Positions 38,630-47,726 of a stretch of DNA of 64,000 bases are shown one piece after another. A program made the translations under genes and the position numbers. The notes below the pieces were generated by a model that saw only the letters and a program-made list of their open reading frames with translations, was not told where the DNA came from and made no database searches. The stretch's first letter is position 1; each line of letters begins with the position of its first letter. The DNA is from Bradyrhizobium sp. CCGE-LA001 (GTDB taxonomy: Bacteria > Pseudomonadota > Alphaproteobacteria > Rhizobiales > Xanthobacteraceae), in contig NZ_CP013949.1 in NCBI RefSeq assembly GCF_000296215.2, forward strand, positions 7,309,501 to 7,373,500. The letters are read 5' to 3'.

Positions 38630-40207
38630 TTACCCGGCTTGCAGCTGCACGAGCTTGTTGGTCTCGTCGTAGGTTTGCATTAACTTGCCGGACGCCAGCG
38701 CGTCGAACGCCCAGTTCTTAATATGCTCATAGTCGCTATTGCCCAGCTCGAAGTCGGTGTCCGGATGCAACTCGGCTAGCCGGGTTTGTGCGGCGGCCAA
38801 AAAGCGTTCCAGGGAAAACGCTTCGCCACTCAACTGACGATGATAGGAGTCTAACCAAAGATGCAGCAGATCCTTAACGAGTTCGCGGTTTTCCAATGCC
38901 GCGACCAGCAGGTCAGTATCGGGCAGATTGATAGCGGGAGTGGCGATGGCTTGCAAAACATCGGAGACCAATGCTTGTTCGCCGTTCATCGGCGACTCCG
39001 GCAGAGACACCCGCGAAAGATCTAGCTCGCCGCTGAATGCCCGCTGCCTAAGTGCGCCGTAGAGTTCTTCCAGATCGCGGAGGCTTTTCTGGTACTTGGA
39101 TTTGAGCCCTTCGACCTTGGTTACGATGTCCGCAAACTTGCTCTGAAGTGGGAGCGGAGGGATAGGAAGCTGAACTTCTCTGAGATTCGTCTTTGAAATG
39201 TTCGGCATGGAGCCCGCGGCACCAGCGGCAAGTGATTGAATTTTCGTTCGTTGGGATTTTGCTGTAAGCAGCTTCCACATGTAGATCGGATGGACCTCAG
39301 CATCATCCCTAAATACGAACCGGAAAACGAGGTCTGGCATCAACAGCTTTGGCCTGGTTGAAAATACGTACGCGCAAGCTGCAACCAACGCATATGTATT
39401 CTTGCGACTGAAGAGAAGGTCGCCAGCTTTTACTTCATAGCGATCCGAGGGAAGTGTTTCGTTTGGGAGAGCTTTATTCTCTCTTTCGTCGAAATAGCAG
39501 CTTGTGACCGCTCCGAGCTTCAGCACTCCCCACTCATGGGCCAAAGCCGGTCTTGCCTCGCAAGTTGGACTTTTCCCACTTTCGATTTCATTGAGTAGTG
39601 TTGAAAACGCTTTCTTCTTCCACTCCTTTTCATTCCTCACCGGATCACCAAACATGTGCAGAAAGACGCTCTTGAGCAGGACGTCGAGCTGTTCCAGGTG
39701 TTGTTTGCGCTCGGCGATCAGTCCCTCGACCTTACCGAAGAGCCGAGCAATGCGGATCTGGTCATCGAGGCGTTCAGGGACTGAGATTGCTATCTCGGCA
39801 AGTGACCTTGAATTCAGCGTCTTACCCATTACGGCTTGATTAGAGCCCTCAATCCTAGCGGATTTAAGCGCGTAATACAGGTAATCATTGGAAAGGCTAT
39901 TTTTATCTTTGATTTCGAGAGCCGCTATCGCCTCGTTTGTGAACAGATCGCAGCCGGCGAATGCCATTTTTCCTATCGTCAGCTTAAAGCTAAAAAGCAA
40001 GGTGCCTTTCGCTATACGGCGACAGCGCGCTGCAGTGACAGCGATGTCTGTAATCTCTTCTTTGGTGTCACTGACAATCTTGCTAATTAGATCCGAAATA
40101 GAAACCCATTTATTTCCGCCCCCCCAATACGATGGCTCGCCTCGTGAAGGGGTGCGCCCAATGACAATGTTGCACAGCTCGCCGAGGTGCTTCTGCGGAT
40201 AGCTCAC
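38630..40207 (-). CDS. hsdS: Type I restriction-modification specificity subunit
   Basis: 525 residues with two target-recognition domains. The first begins LGELCNIVIGRTPSRGEPSYWGG and ends in a helical spacer (ARLFGKVEGLIAERKQHLEQL). The second ends in the matching helix (KFADIVTKVEGLKSKYQKSL...LRQRAFSGELDLS). HsdS selects the bipartite DNA site and holds two HsdM and two HsdR. About 125 residues after the second spacer form an extra helical tail not needed for a standard HsdS. Its GTG start overlaps the hsdM stop by four bases (GTGA), and its own stop is two bases from the ATPase start. Confidence 0.9.
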   Translation of the reverse strand: MSYPQKHLGELCNIVIGRTPSRGEPSYWGGGNKWVSISDLISKIVSDTKEEITDIAVTAARCRRIAKGTLLFSFKLTIGKMAFAGCDLFTNEAIAALEIKDKNSLSNDYLYYALKSARIEGSNQAVMGKTLNSRSLAEIAISVPERLDDQIRIARLFGKVEGLIAERKQHLEQLDVLLKSVFLHMFGDPVRNEKEWKKKAFSTLLNEIESGKSPTCEARPALAHEWGVLKLGAVTSCYFDERENKALPNETLPSDRYEVKAGDLLFSRKNTYALVAACAYVFSTRPKLLMPDLVFRFVFRDDAEVHPIYMWKLLTAKSQRTKIQSLAAGAAGSMPNISKTNLREVQLPIPPLPLQSKFADIVTKVEGLKSKYQKSLRDLEELYGALRQRAFSGELDLSRVSLPESPMNGEQALVSDVLQAIATPAINLPDTDLLVAALENRELVKDLLHLWLDSYHRQLSGEAFSLERFLAAAQTRLAELHPDTDFELGNSDYEHIKNWAFDALASGKLMQTYDETNKLVQLQAG

Positions 40208-41904
40208 CCCACCATCCCCTTTAGTTCCAGCAGCTCGCGCACAATGCCACTCTCCATCTTCGCAAGATCAGCCCCATTTAGGTCTCCGACCTCGGCCCGG
40301 ATCAATCGATCCAGAATTGCACTTGGCTCATCATAGTGCACTTCCTGGGGTACATCTTGCTTATAGCGAGACATGGAGAGGTCATAGCTTTCAGCCTCGA
40401 GTTCAGCACGAGATACTATGAAGTATTTGCTGGCGCGGTCGGTGTCGGTTTCAGCATTACGGGCGTGATACTTGGTAATGATATCCTGCAGATCTCCGAA
40501 GCCTTCCTGCTTGGCGCGCTTGTCATCCAGACTGTAGCCGTCGGCTGCCATGTCGTAAAACCACACGTACTCGGTGGCGGGCTTGGTAACCTTTTCCTTT
40601 GACGCCCAGACCTTCGTAAATAGCAGGATTGCAGTACTGACGCCGGCATAGGGTTTGAAAACGCCGCTGGGCAATGTGATCACGGCCTTGAGATCACATC
40701 GCTCGATCAATAGCTGACGCAGAATCTTGAAAGCGCCGCCGGTACTAAACAGCACGCCCTGCGGTACGATCACGCAGGCGGTCCCGCCCTTCTTTAGCAA
40801 GCGATAGATGTTTTCGACGAACAGCAGTTCGGTCTTAGTGGTGGCCAACTGGAGGTTCTCGTTGATGTCGCCCTTGTCGATGCTACCGGTGAACGGCGGA
40901 TTAGCCATTACGATGTCGTATTCGGCTTCTTCAATATAGCTCTTAGAGAGCGTGTCCTTATAGTCGATGTGTGGCTCGTCGATACCGTGCATCATCAGGT
41001 TCATCAAGCCGAGACGCACCATAGTGCTGTCGATGTCGTAACCCCAAAGCGAGCTAGCCAGAATTGCTTGGGCTTTTTCGGTGAGCGCTGCCGCCACCGA
41101 GGTGCGTACAAAGCCATCTTCGTCTGGCGTTAAGTTTGTGGAGCCCGCCTTTATGGCGAGCTGGGTGACAATGTATTGGTAGGCGCCGAGCAAGAAGCCG
41201 CCGGAGCCACAAGCTGGATCGGCTATCTTGTGACCCAGCTGCGGCTGCACCAATTCTGCCATTAGCTTGATGATATGACGCGGAGTGCGGAATTGGCCGT
41301 TTTTGCCTGCAGTTGCAATTTCAGAAAGCAGGAACTCATACACGTCGCCTTGGATGTCCTGAAAGGCTTGGCCCTTTTCCTGCGAGTCTTTTTCCATCAC
41401 CTCGAAGATTTCATCGATGGTCTTCACCGCTTCCACCAGCAGCGCCGGCTTGGGGATGATGAACACCGCATTCTTCATATGGTGACTGAAATTGGATTCC
41501 GCGCCATTGAGATCCTTCAAGAAAGGGAACACTTTGCTTTGGACATGCAGAAGCATTTCTTCCGCCTGCATGCGCTTGAATTCGCTCCAGCGCAAAGAAC
41601 GTTTGTCGATGGCGTATCGCTTTTCGTCATCTAACTTCCTCGCCCAATTGGCATCGTTATCTCTTGCGTCTTGCCGCGCGCGATATTCGGGAGGAATCCA
41701 GCTGCCCTCAAACTTGGATGCATATGTCTCGCCGGTCCATTCAGAGTCGGACTGGTGCTTAAGGTCCAGTTCATCGAGCCGCTTCATGAACAGCAGATAA
41801 GTGATCTGCTCGATGGCGGTGAGCGGGTTACTGATGCCGCCGCTCCAGAACTTATTCCAGAGCAGGTCGATCTTGCCTTTGAGTTCGGGGTTGTTTTGTA
41901 GCAC
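40204..41904 (-). CDS. hsdM: Type I restriction-modification methyltransferase subunit
   Basis: 566 residues, starting with GTG at 41904. An N-terminal helical HsdM domain (KIDLLWNKFWSGGISNPLTAI, then YLLFMKRLDELD) precedes the N6-adenine methyltransferase domain. That domain has the SAM-binding motif ADPACGSGGFLLGAY and the catalytic NPPF motif. HsdM methylates adenine at the site chosen by HsdS and protects host DNA. It starts 16 bases after the hsdR stop and overlaps hsdS, so the three genes are one transcription unit. Confidence 0.95.
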   Translation of the reverse strand: MLQNNPELKGKIDLLWNKFWSGGISNPLTAIEQITYLLFMKRLDELDLKHQSDSEWTGETYASKFEGSWIPPEYRARQDARDNDANWARKLDDEKRYAIDKRSLRWSEFKRMQAEEMLLHVQSKVFPFLKDLNGAESNFSHHMKNAVFIIPKPALLVEAVKTIDEIFEVMEKDSQEKGQAFQDIQGDVYEFLLSEIATAGKNGQFRTPRHIIKLMAELVQPQLGHKIADPACGSGGFLLGAYQYIVTQLAIKAGSTNLTPDEDGFVRTSVAAALTEKAQAILASSLWGYDIDSTMVRLGLMNLMMHGIDEPHIDYKDTLSKSYIEEAEYDIVMANPPFTGSIDKGDINENLQLATTKTELLFVENIYRLLKKGGTACVIVPQGVLFSTGGAFKILRQLLIERCDLKAVITLPSGVFKPYAGVSTAILLFTKVWASKEKVTKPATEYVWFYDMAADGYSLDDKRAKQEGFGDLQDIITKYHARNAETDTDRASKYFIVSRAELEAESYDLSMSRYKQDVPQEVHYDEPSAILDRLIRAEVGDLNGADLAKMESGIVRELLELKGMVG

Positions 41905-41920
41905 GTGCTAAACCTATTCT

Positions 41921-44719
41921 TTACGCCGCCAACTGCTCGGTGAGTTGCAAAATCTCGTTGATTTCGTTCGGACTGAATACGCCACGAATGCCTTGCGGAT
42001 GAATTACCGTGAAGGGAGCGTTGATCAAGTCTTTCTTCTCAACCTTCTCGCGTTCAAGGACGAAATTCTTCAACAAGTTGAGGAACTCCATCTGCCGGCT
42101 GGACAAGGTGGTGTGGGTGCGGATGAACTGCTCAAATGCGGCGTTCACCTCGTCCGGGAAGCTCCTCAGAGCTTCAATGCCGAGGATGTGGCGGATGAAC
42201 TGGACAAGGTGGGCCTTGCGGTTCCTGTAGACCTGGCGCAACAAGTCTTCAGTAATGTGCGGGTATTCCTCATGCAGAAGCTCGGCCAGCTGATTCGCCT
42301 CGTCAGCACTCACCGCCTCGCCGTTCTTGATCTTCTTCAGCACTAAATTGTGCTCTGTAAGTTCGGCAATCAATGCTTCAACCATTTCGCGGTAGCGGCT
42401 AATGCTCACGGCCTCGTGCTGCGGGCCGAACTCGACCATTTCCTTATTGTGCAGCACGTCGGTGAGGTCCAGGTGCACCGGGCCGGAGCCGGTCATCTGC
42501 TCGCGGAATTTCATCAGCGGGCCTAGCCTGGCCACCAGTTCGTCGAACTTGTTCTCATCGGCATTCGCCCAGTAATGGTGGGTCTGCGCGGCGTGGATCA
42601 GCGCTTCCTCCTGCTTTACGAAGCTGACCGAGAGCGGTAGCGTGCTGAGCTGCTCAGCGATGCCTTCCTTGAGCGTTCCTGCCTGCTCCTTGTCTTCGTT
42701 CAGCACGGCCAGCGAGTACTCAAGCACATCCCGTTCGAACCGCATCGCCTTGAAGTCGGCCTCCGAGACGGTACGAAACAGCGGCTTGATCTCAGTTCGT
42801 AAGAATTCGAGCTTCTGGTGATTGAGGTTAATCCAGAAGTTTTCGTCTTCGACACGAGCCAGTGCAACGGTCGCCTCCTTGATCACTACGGAATTCGTAG
42901 GTAACGCGGCGACCTGCTGGCGCAGTTTGGTGACTTCGTTCGCGGCAATGTCTTCGTGACCACTGTCGATAGCTTTTTCGATCTTGTCGAGCCGCAAGCC
43001 GACTAACCGCACCGGCAGCGGTAACTGAGGTTTCAGTTCCTTACCCTTGGGCTGCAGTTTGAAGTACTCGAAATTATCCCAGCAGTCGAGAACCAGAAAG
43101 GCATCCTTCTCCGTGCACCAGGGCTTGGATTTGCTGGTTTCCAACAAACGTGTACCGCGTCCGATCATCTGCCAGAACTTGGTATAGGAGTACACCGGCT
43201 TGGCGAATACAAGATTGACGATTTCGCGCACGTCGATGCCGGTGTCGAGCATATCTACGCTGATGGCAATGCGCGGCATGTCGTTGTTGGTGAACTGGTC
43301 GAGCAAGCCGCCCTTGCCGTATACGCGCGGGTCATCCGATATCAGTACTTTAGCCAACTCGCCATGGTATTGGGGATAGAGCTTGTCGAAGATCTCTTCG
43401 ATGCGACGAGCATGGGCTTTAGACGAACAGAAGAAGATGGTCTTGCCCGGCAGCACGCCATTGGCGTCCTTGATGCTCTCCTCCATGAATTCCTTGATGA
43501 TCAGGGCGTTGGTGCCCTTATTGATCACCTGCTTTTCTAGCTGGGTGCCTTCGAAGTTGATTTCCTCGATGTCCTCGCCTTTGAGGATTAGCTTCTTCTG
43601 GTCTTCCAGTGAAATGGTGCGCTTGCTGATGCCTTCCATCTGAAACTTGGTCTGAATTTTCATAACCTGGAAGTTGCACAGGTATGGGGGCACGCGATTG
43701 ACGGCTTCTTCAAAAGTGTAGGCAAAGGTTGGAAGGCCATCATCGCAGTGAAAAAGCTGGAATGTGTTGTGGTCGATAATGTCTGTTGGCGTCGCCGTCA
43801 GCCCCAGGGTGATAGTCTTGAAGTAATCGAGGATTTCGCCATACGTGTTATAGATAGAGCGGTGACTCTCATCCACCACGATGAAATCGAAAAAGTGCGG
43901 GGACAGGTGCTGGGCGTTGTCTCTAATAATGTTGAGCATCGTCGGGTAAGTGGCCACATAGATGCGGCGATCTTTGGTGATGAGCTTTTCGCCGACATTG
44001 GGCCAGCGAGGCTCGTTCGGCATGTGCTCCTTGAAGGCGGCGAGCGCCTGTTCGCGCAGGGCAATGCGGTCCACCAGGAATAGTACCTTTTCTGCATGGC
44101 TCGCGCGCATCAAGGCATCGACCATGGCAATGCAAGTGCGTGTCTTGCCTGTGCCGGTGGCCATCACTAGCAGGAAATCGCGCTTCTTCTGCTCGATACC
44201 TTCGAGCACTGAGCGAATGGCCCGGATCTGGTAATCGCGCCCCGCAATTGAAGTATTGATGAACTCTTGCGTTAGCGGCTTGCGGTTTCGACGGATGTAG
44301 GCGAACCGTTCCAAATCGTCGCGCGAAGGAAAGCCAACGACTTTCCTGGGTGCGGCATTCTCAAGATCCCAGAAGTAGATTTCTAGACCATTCGTGTAGA
44401 AGCAGAATGGCAGCTCGCAGCCGAGCTGCTTCTGGATGTTGTAGCAATACTGCTTGGCCTGCTCACGGCCCACGGCAGCATCCCGACCGAATTTCTTCGC
44501 TTCGATGACGGCAAGCGGCTTGCCGTCCTTGCCCAACAGGACGTAGTCGCTGAATTGACGGCCATCATAGGGGGTGCTCGGCTCAGCCATGCCATTGGAA
44601 TGGCCGATCAGGATATCGAACTCTTCGAGAACCTGCGTGGGATCTTTGACGTTCCAGCCGGACAACGCGAGTTGGCGGTCAATCAAATCTGACCGTGTCT
44701 GAGCCTCAGTTTTGGTCAT
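41921..44719 (-). CDS. hsdR: Type I restriction enzyme motor/nuclease subunit
   Basis: 932 residues. The N-terminal PD-(D/E)XK nuclease region includes YVLLGKDGKPLAVIEAKKFG (D..ExK type). A superfamily 2 translocase follows, with Walker A VMATGTGKTRTCIAMV, the DESH box (VVDESHRSIYNTYG), motif III LTATP, and motif VI QMIGRGTRL. The C-terminal 350 residues are helical and should bind HsdM/HsdS. HsdR pumps unmodified DNA and cuts it when translocation stalls. It is the first gene of the hsdRMS set; an mrr-like gene lies 142 bases upstream on the same strand. All active-site motifs appear intact, so the enzyme should be functional. Confidence 0.95.
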   Translation of the reverse strand: MTKTEAQTRSDLIDRQLALSGWNVKDPTQVLEEFDILIGHSNGMAEPSTPYDGRQFSDYVLLGKDGKPLAVIEAKKFGRDAAVGREQAKQYCYNIQKQLGCELPFCFYTNGLEIYFWDLENAAPRKVVGFPSRDDLERFAYIRRNRKPLTQEFINTSIAGRDYQIRAIRSVLEGIEQKKRDFLLVMATGTGKTRTCIAMVDALMRASHAEKVLFLVDRIALREQALAAFKEHMPNEPRWPNVGEKLITKDRRIYVATYPTMLNIIRDNAQHLSPHFFDFIVVDESHRSIYNTYGEILDYFKTITLGLTATPTDIIDHNTFQLFHCDDGLPTFAYTFEEAVNRVPPYLCNFQVMKIQTKFQMEGISKRTISLEDQKKLILKGEDIEEINFEGTQLEKQVINKGTNALIIKEFMEESIKDANGVLPGKTIFFCSSKAHARRIEEIFDKLYPQYHGELAKVLISDDPRVYGKGGLLDQFTNNDMPRIAISVDMLDTGIDVREIVNLVFAKPVYSYTKFWQMIGRGTRLLETSKSKPWCTEKDAFLVLDCWDNFEYFKLQPKGKELKPQLPLPVRLVGLRLDKIEKAIDSGHEDIAANEVTKLRQQVAALPTNSVVIKEATVALARVEDENFWINLNHQKLEFLRTEIKPLFRTVSEADFKAMRFERDVLEYSLAVLNEDKEQAGTLKEGIAEQLSTLPLSVSFVKQEEALIHAAQTHHYWANADENKFDELVARLGPLMKFREQMTGSGPVHLDLTDVLHNKEMVEFGPQHEAVSISRYREMVEALIAELTEHNLVLKKIKNGEAVSADEANQLAELLHEEYPHITEDLLRQVYRNRKAHLVQFIRHILGIEALRSFPDEVNAAFEQFIRTHTTLSSRQMEFLNLLKNFVLEREKVEKKDLINAPFTVIHPQGIRGVFSPNEINEILQLTEQLAA

Positions 44720-44861
44720 CCGTCACTGCACCCCCACGCGGATGAGTAGCATTTACCCAAGCTTTCATCCAGTTTGAGTGGACCATACCCTCTGGATGAA
44801 TACAGAAATCCCGCCCCGACGGTCGCCTCTTAAGGGCGCCGCCCTTCTTGATCACTCTTGC

Positions 44862-45803
44862 TTAATCGTCGCCCTCATCAAAGTAGTCCAAATCGATTCG
44901 TTTTATTTCTACGGTTCTTTCGACTCGGACACCCACGCCGTATTGAACCATGAGCCGGGCAAGCTCTTGACCGTCTATTAGGATGATGCGCTGCGGAACC
45001 TTGATCGCGTACTCAATAGCGCCTCTCGAAAACGAACTTGTCGTTACAAAAACGCCTTTGGAAGCACCTTGACCTACTAAGGCACCAGCGAATTGCTGAA
45101 TACGCTCGCGTCCAATTGTATTGTCGGCTGCGTAGCGCTTTGCTTGTATGTAGACGACGTCGAGACCTAGCGGATCTTCGTTAACGACACCATCGATACC
45201 TTCATCACCACTTTTGCCGAGTCTTTGCACAACGCTCGCTCTTGATCCCCCGTATCCCATTGCGACAACGAGATCGACCACCAATCCTTCAAAGAAACTC
45301 GGCGACGACTCGAAAATCCGAATCAAGAGCTGACTTCGCAAATTTTCGAAGATTTGAGATTCTGCTTGCTGGACCGCCTCCTCGGGTGTGACCGCAGACT
45401 CCGGAATCTCAGTCTCAGCCGGCAGAGGGGCAACGTTCTCTCCCGCAGCGTCGGGGACTTTTGGGGTCTGAAAAGCTATAAATTCGGGGAACTTCTTGAG
45501 AACCTGCACATCAACGCGGGTTGGGTTTTCCGCAAGCAGCTGCTTACCTCGATCGGTCATTTGAAAATGAGAGCGCCGAGTTCGCTTTATTGCGCCAGCC
45601 TTATCCAAGTAGGTTCGCGCCCAGTGCACTCGATTGGCAAAGATTGCTTGCTTACCGCTTGGTAGAAGTTGATGCCGCTCGTCGTCGGTCAGATTTAACT
45701 GACCAGCGATGTGGTTGATCGCATCATTTATGTTCTTTTCGGATCCATCCGAAGCGAAAGCGAGAAGAGGTCGCATCAACGATTGATAGTCAGGAATGGA
45801 CAA
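44862..45803 (-). CDS. mrr: Mrr-type restriction endonuclease
   Basis: 313 residues. The N-terminal winged-helix Mrr_N domain (about residues 1-95) recognises DNA. The C-terminal Mrr catalytic domain (about residues 165-290) has FEGLVVDLVVAMGYGG, then the PD-(D/E)XK core GDEGIDGVVNEDPLGLDVVYIQAKRY, with Asp of GIDG and the QAK motif. Mrr-type enzymes cut DNA carrying foreign methylation. Start is TTG at 45803, supported by an AGGAGG-like site at 45811-45816. It lies upstream of hsdR with the same orientation, so modified and unmodified invader DNA would be attacked by neighbouring enzymes. Confidence 0.88.
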   Translation of the reverse strand: MSIPDYQSLMRPLLAFASDGSEKNINDAINHIAGQLNLTDDERHQLLPSGKQAIFANRVHWARTYLDKAGAIKRTRRSHFQMTDRGKQLLAENPTRVDVQVLKKFPEFIAFQTPKVPDAAGENVAPLPAETEIPESAVTPEEAVQQAESQIFENLRSQLLIRIFESSPSFFEGLVVDLVVAMGYGGSRASVVQRLGKSGDEGIDGVVNEDPLGLDVVYIQAKRYAADNTIGRERIQQFAGALVGQGASKGVFVTTSSFSRGAIEYAIKVPQRIILIDGQELARLMVQYGVGVRVERTVEIKRIDLDYFDEGDD

Positions 45804-45810
45804 TCAAAGT

Positions 45811-45816
45811 TCCTCC
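45811..45816 (-). promoter_or_regulatory. Shine-Dalgarno site that fixes the mrr TTG start
   Basis: GGAGGA on the minus strand, seven bases before TTG 45803. It supports an unusual TTG start over the later in-frame ATG ten codons downstream. Confidence 0.6.
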
Positions 45817-46193
45817 TGCCGCCGCCAGTTGCGCTATTGGCGACAAGGCAATGGACGCGGCCCACGCAGGCGCAACGCCAAGGACCACCATTCCAAATAC
45901 GCACTCCGGTGAGCCCCAGCTCCGAAAAGTGTTCCGCAACCCTCAGGCGAAGGCAAGCCCCGCATCGCGTTAATTTAACCGGCGCACCCGGATCGCGCTA
46001 ATCGGTCTCAGGTCCGGACGTAGGCCGAAACGGGGAGACCCGCTGTTTGGTCGCTCTCGCCTTCAAAGGGAACGGCCTAACTGGTGCGGCAGGTAGCGAA
46101 CCGCCAAACCCAAAGATGTCCGAACGCCAAACACTTCAGGAGCAACCCGGGACAAAACGGTGCAGTGGCGACTCGGTGGCGATTCTTGAAAAG
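45817..46193. other. Gene-free stretch at the right end of the island
   Basis: About 380 bases between the mrr ribosome-binding site and the tRNA terminator with no credible gene. The promoter for the defence operon (minus strand) should be here. Two related minus-strand words, TTAGCGCGATCC and TTAACGCGATGC, lie about 30 bases apart near 45960-46000; I cannot assign them a role. The island junction is expected in this stretch or at the tRNA 3' end. Confidence 0.4.
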
Positions 46194-46222
46194 AAAAGGC
46201 CGCTCGAACTAAGCGGCCTTTT
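46194..46222 (-). terminator. Rho-independent terminator of the tRNA-fMet gene
   Basis: A perfect 11-base stem, AAAAGGCCGCT at 46194-46204 with AGCGGCCTTTT at 46212-46222, and a 7-base loop. Read on the minus strand it begins 31 bases after the tRNA CCA end and runs into CTTTTC. It is the expected termination point of the tRNA transcript. Confidence 0.8.
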
Positions 46223-46252
46223 CCAATTTTCCTTCATTTACAGAAGGTTACT

Positions 46253-46329
<77 letters not shown>

Positions 46330-46849
46330 TTAAACACGTGCATGCCTTCAGTTAAATCCCGGGGACGGTGGATTGAGGCCCGCGCTTGTGGCGTGGCTTG
46401 CCTCATTCGTCCCAAAGGCTTCCTTGGAAGGCAACCCCGGGGCAAAGCCCGTCGGGTGCGGGGCGTATGTATCAAGGCGGGCTGCCTTTGGAAAGGGCTG
46501 CGGGCACGTTTTTTTCGACTTTATGACAGGCGGATGGACCGATTTTGGGTCCGCTTGGCGCGCACTTGCGGGGAGTTCCGCCAAGGGCCGCTGGGCCGCA
46601 AGAAAACCAGGGGCGGACGCCCATTGAGGGGATCGCCGTGGACCCTGCCCTGGGTCGCAGCTTGGACCAATCCTCGACACGCTCCCCGCTTGGAATGCTG
46701 GAGGATGCCTCCGCACCATGGCCGCGCGTTCTGCAGTAGCGCAAGGCCGGCGCGTCATTCTCCGCTGTCATCCCGGACCGGCGCGCACTTTGGACGCGCT
46801 TGTCCGGGACGACGTCGAGTGAAAACCGCCTGTTGGGCGCGGGAGAAAA
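46330..46849. other. tRNA upstream region and non-coding stretch
   Basis: About 520 bases between the tRNA and a short-chain dehydrogenase gene. The tRNA promoter must lie just right of 46330. An open frame of 136 codons on the minus strand (46348-46758) has odd composition and no recognisable product; I do not call it a gene. A REP-like hairpin lies at 46767-46814. Confidence 0.45.
46767..46814. repeat. REP-like hairpin
   Basis: GTCATCCCGGAC and GTCCGGGACGAC form an imperfect inverted repeat around a 24-base centre. It sits just after the 3' end of the minus-strand SDR gene and belongs to the same general class as the other palindromic intergenic units in the right half of the window. Confidence 0.5.
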
Positions 46850-47611
46850 TCAATTCAACAAGAACCCGCCGTCCACCGTCACCACGCTCCCCGTCATGTA
46901 CCGCGACGCGTTCGAGGCCAGCAGCAGGATCGCGCCGTCGAGATCGGATTCGGCGCCGACGCGGCGCTGGGGGATGCGCTTGGCCAGGCGCTCGCCTGCG
47001 GGCGTCGACCAGAAGGCGTGGTTCATCTCGGTGTCGATGTAGCCGGGCGCCAGCGCATTGATGCGGATGTTCTGGCCCGCAAGCTCGAGCGCCATCGCTT
47101 TCGTGGCCTGGAGGATGCCGGCCTTGGAGATCGCGTAAGGCGACACCGCCTTGAGCACGCCGGTGCCGAGCACGGAGGCGATGTTGACGATGTTGCCTTC
47201 CTGCTTGCGCGCGATCATGCGCCGCGCCACTTCCGTCGCGAGGAAATAGGCGCCCTTGAGATTGGCGCCGATCACGGCGTCCCAATCAGCCTCGGTCTGC
47301 TCGGTCGCGAGCTTCTCGATGGCGATGCCGGCATTGTTGATCAGCACCGTGACCGGCCCGAGCGCGGCTTCCACGGCATCGACGGCCTTCGCGATCGAGG
47401 CGGTGTCGGTGACGTCGAGCGCGATTGCGGCGGCGCGGCCGCCTTTGCCGCGGATTTCCTCTTCAAGGCCCTTCAGCTTCTCGGTCTGGCGCGCGGCGAG
47501 CGCGACGGATGCACCATGGGCCGCCAGCACCCGGGCAAATTGCCGCCCCAGTCCCTGGCTCGCGCCGGTGACGAGGATGGTTTCTTTACTGACGTCGAAT
47601 AGGTCTGACAT
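46850..47611 (-). CDS. Short-chain dehydrogenase/reductase (classical)
   Basis: 253 residues with a complete classical SDR set: the nucleotide-binding TGASQGLG near residue 15, the NNAG motif, the catalytic Ser in IASVLG, and Tyr-x3-Lys in YAISK, followed by the PGYIDTE segment. It should be an NAD(P)-dependent oxidoreductase; the substrate is not evident. Its neighbour on the other side of a short divergent region is a CvpA-like membrane protein. The C-terminal MTGSVVTVDGGFLLN is normal for the family. Confidence 0.88.
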   Translation of the reverse strand: MSDLFDVSKETILVTGASQGLGRQFARVLAAHGASVALAARQTEKLKGLEEEIRGKGGRAAAIALDVTDTASIAKAVDAVEAALGPVTVLINNAGIAIEKLATEQTEADWDAVIGANLKGAYFLATEVARRMIARKQEGNIVNIASVLGTGVLKAVSPYAISKAGILQATKAMALELAGQNIRINALAPGYIDTEMNHAFWSTPAGERLAKRIPQRRVGAESDLDGAILLLASNASRYMTGSVVTVDGGFLLN

Positions 47612-47726
47612 GACGTATTCCTTGCGCGTGTCCTGAGCTTTGGAGCCATCAATACAGACGATTTTAGCGATCTGAAACCGGAATGATCGGTTCGGCGTTC
47701 ATTCGTTCCGTCGCGGCAGGGCTTCC

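Noticed and set aside
46348..46758. 136-codon minus-strand ORF upstream of the tRNA
   Set aside because: Composition rich in Pro, Arg and Ser, no recognisable domain, and it overlaps the expected tRNA promoter; probably non-coding.
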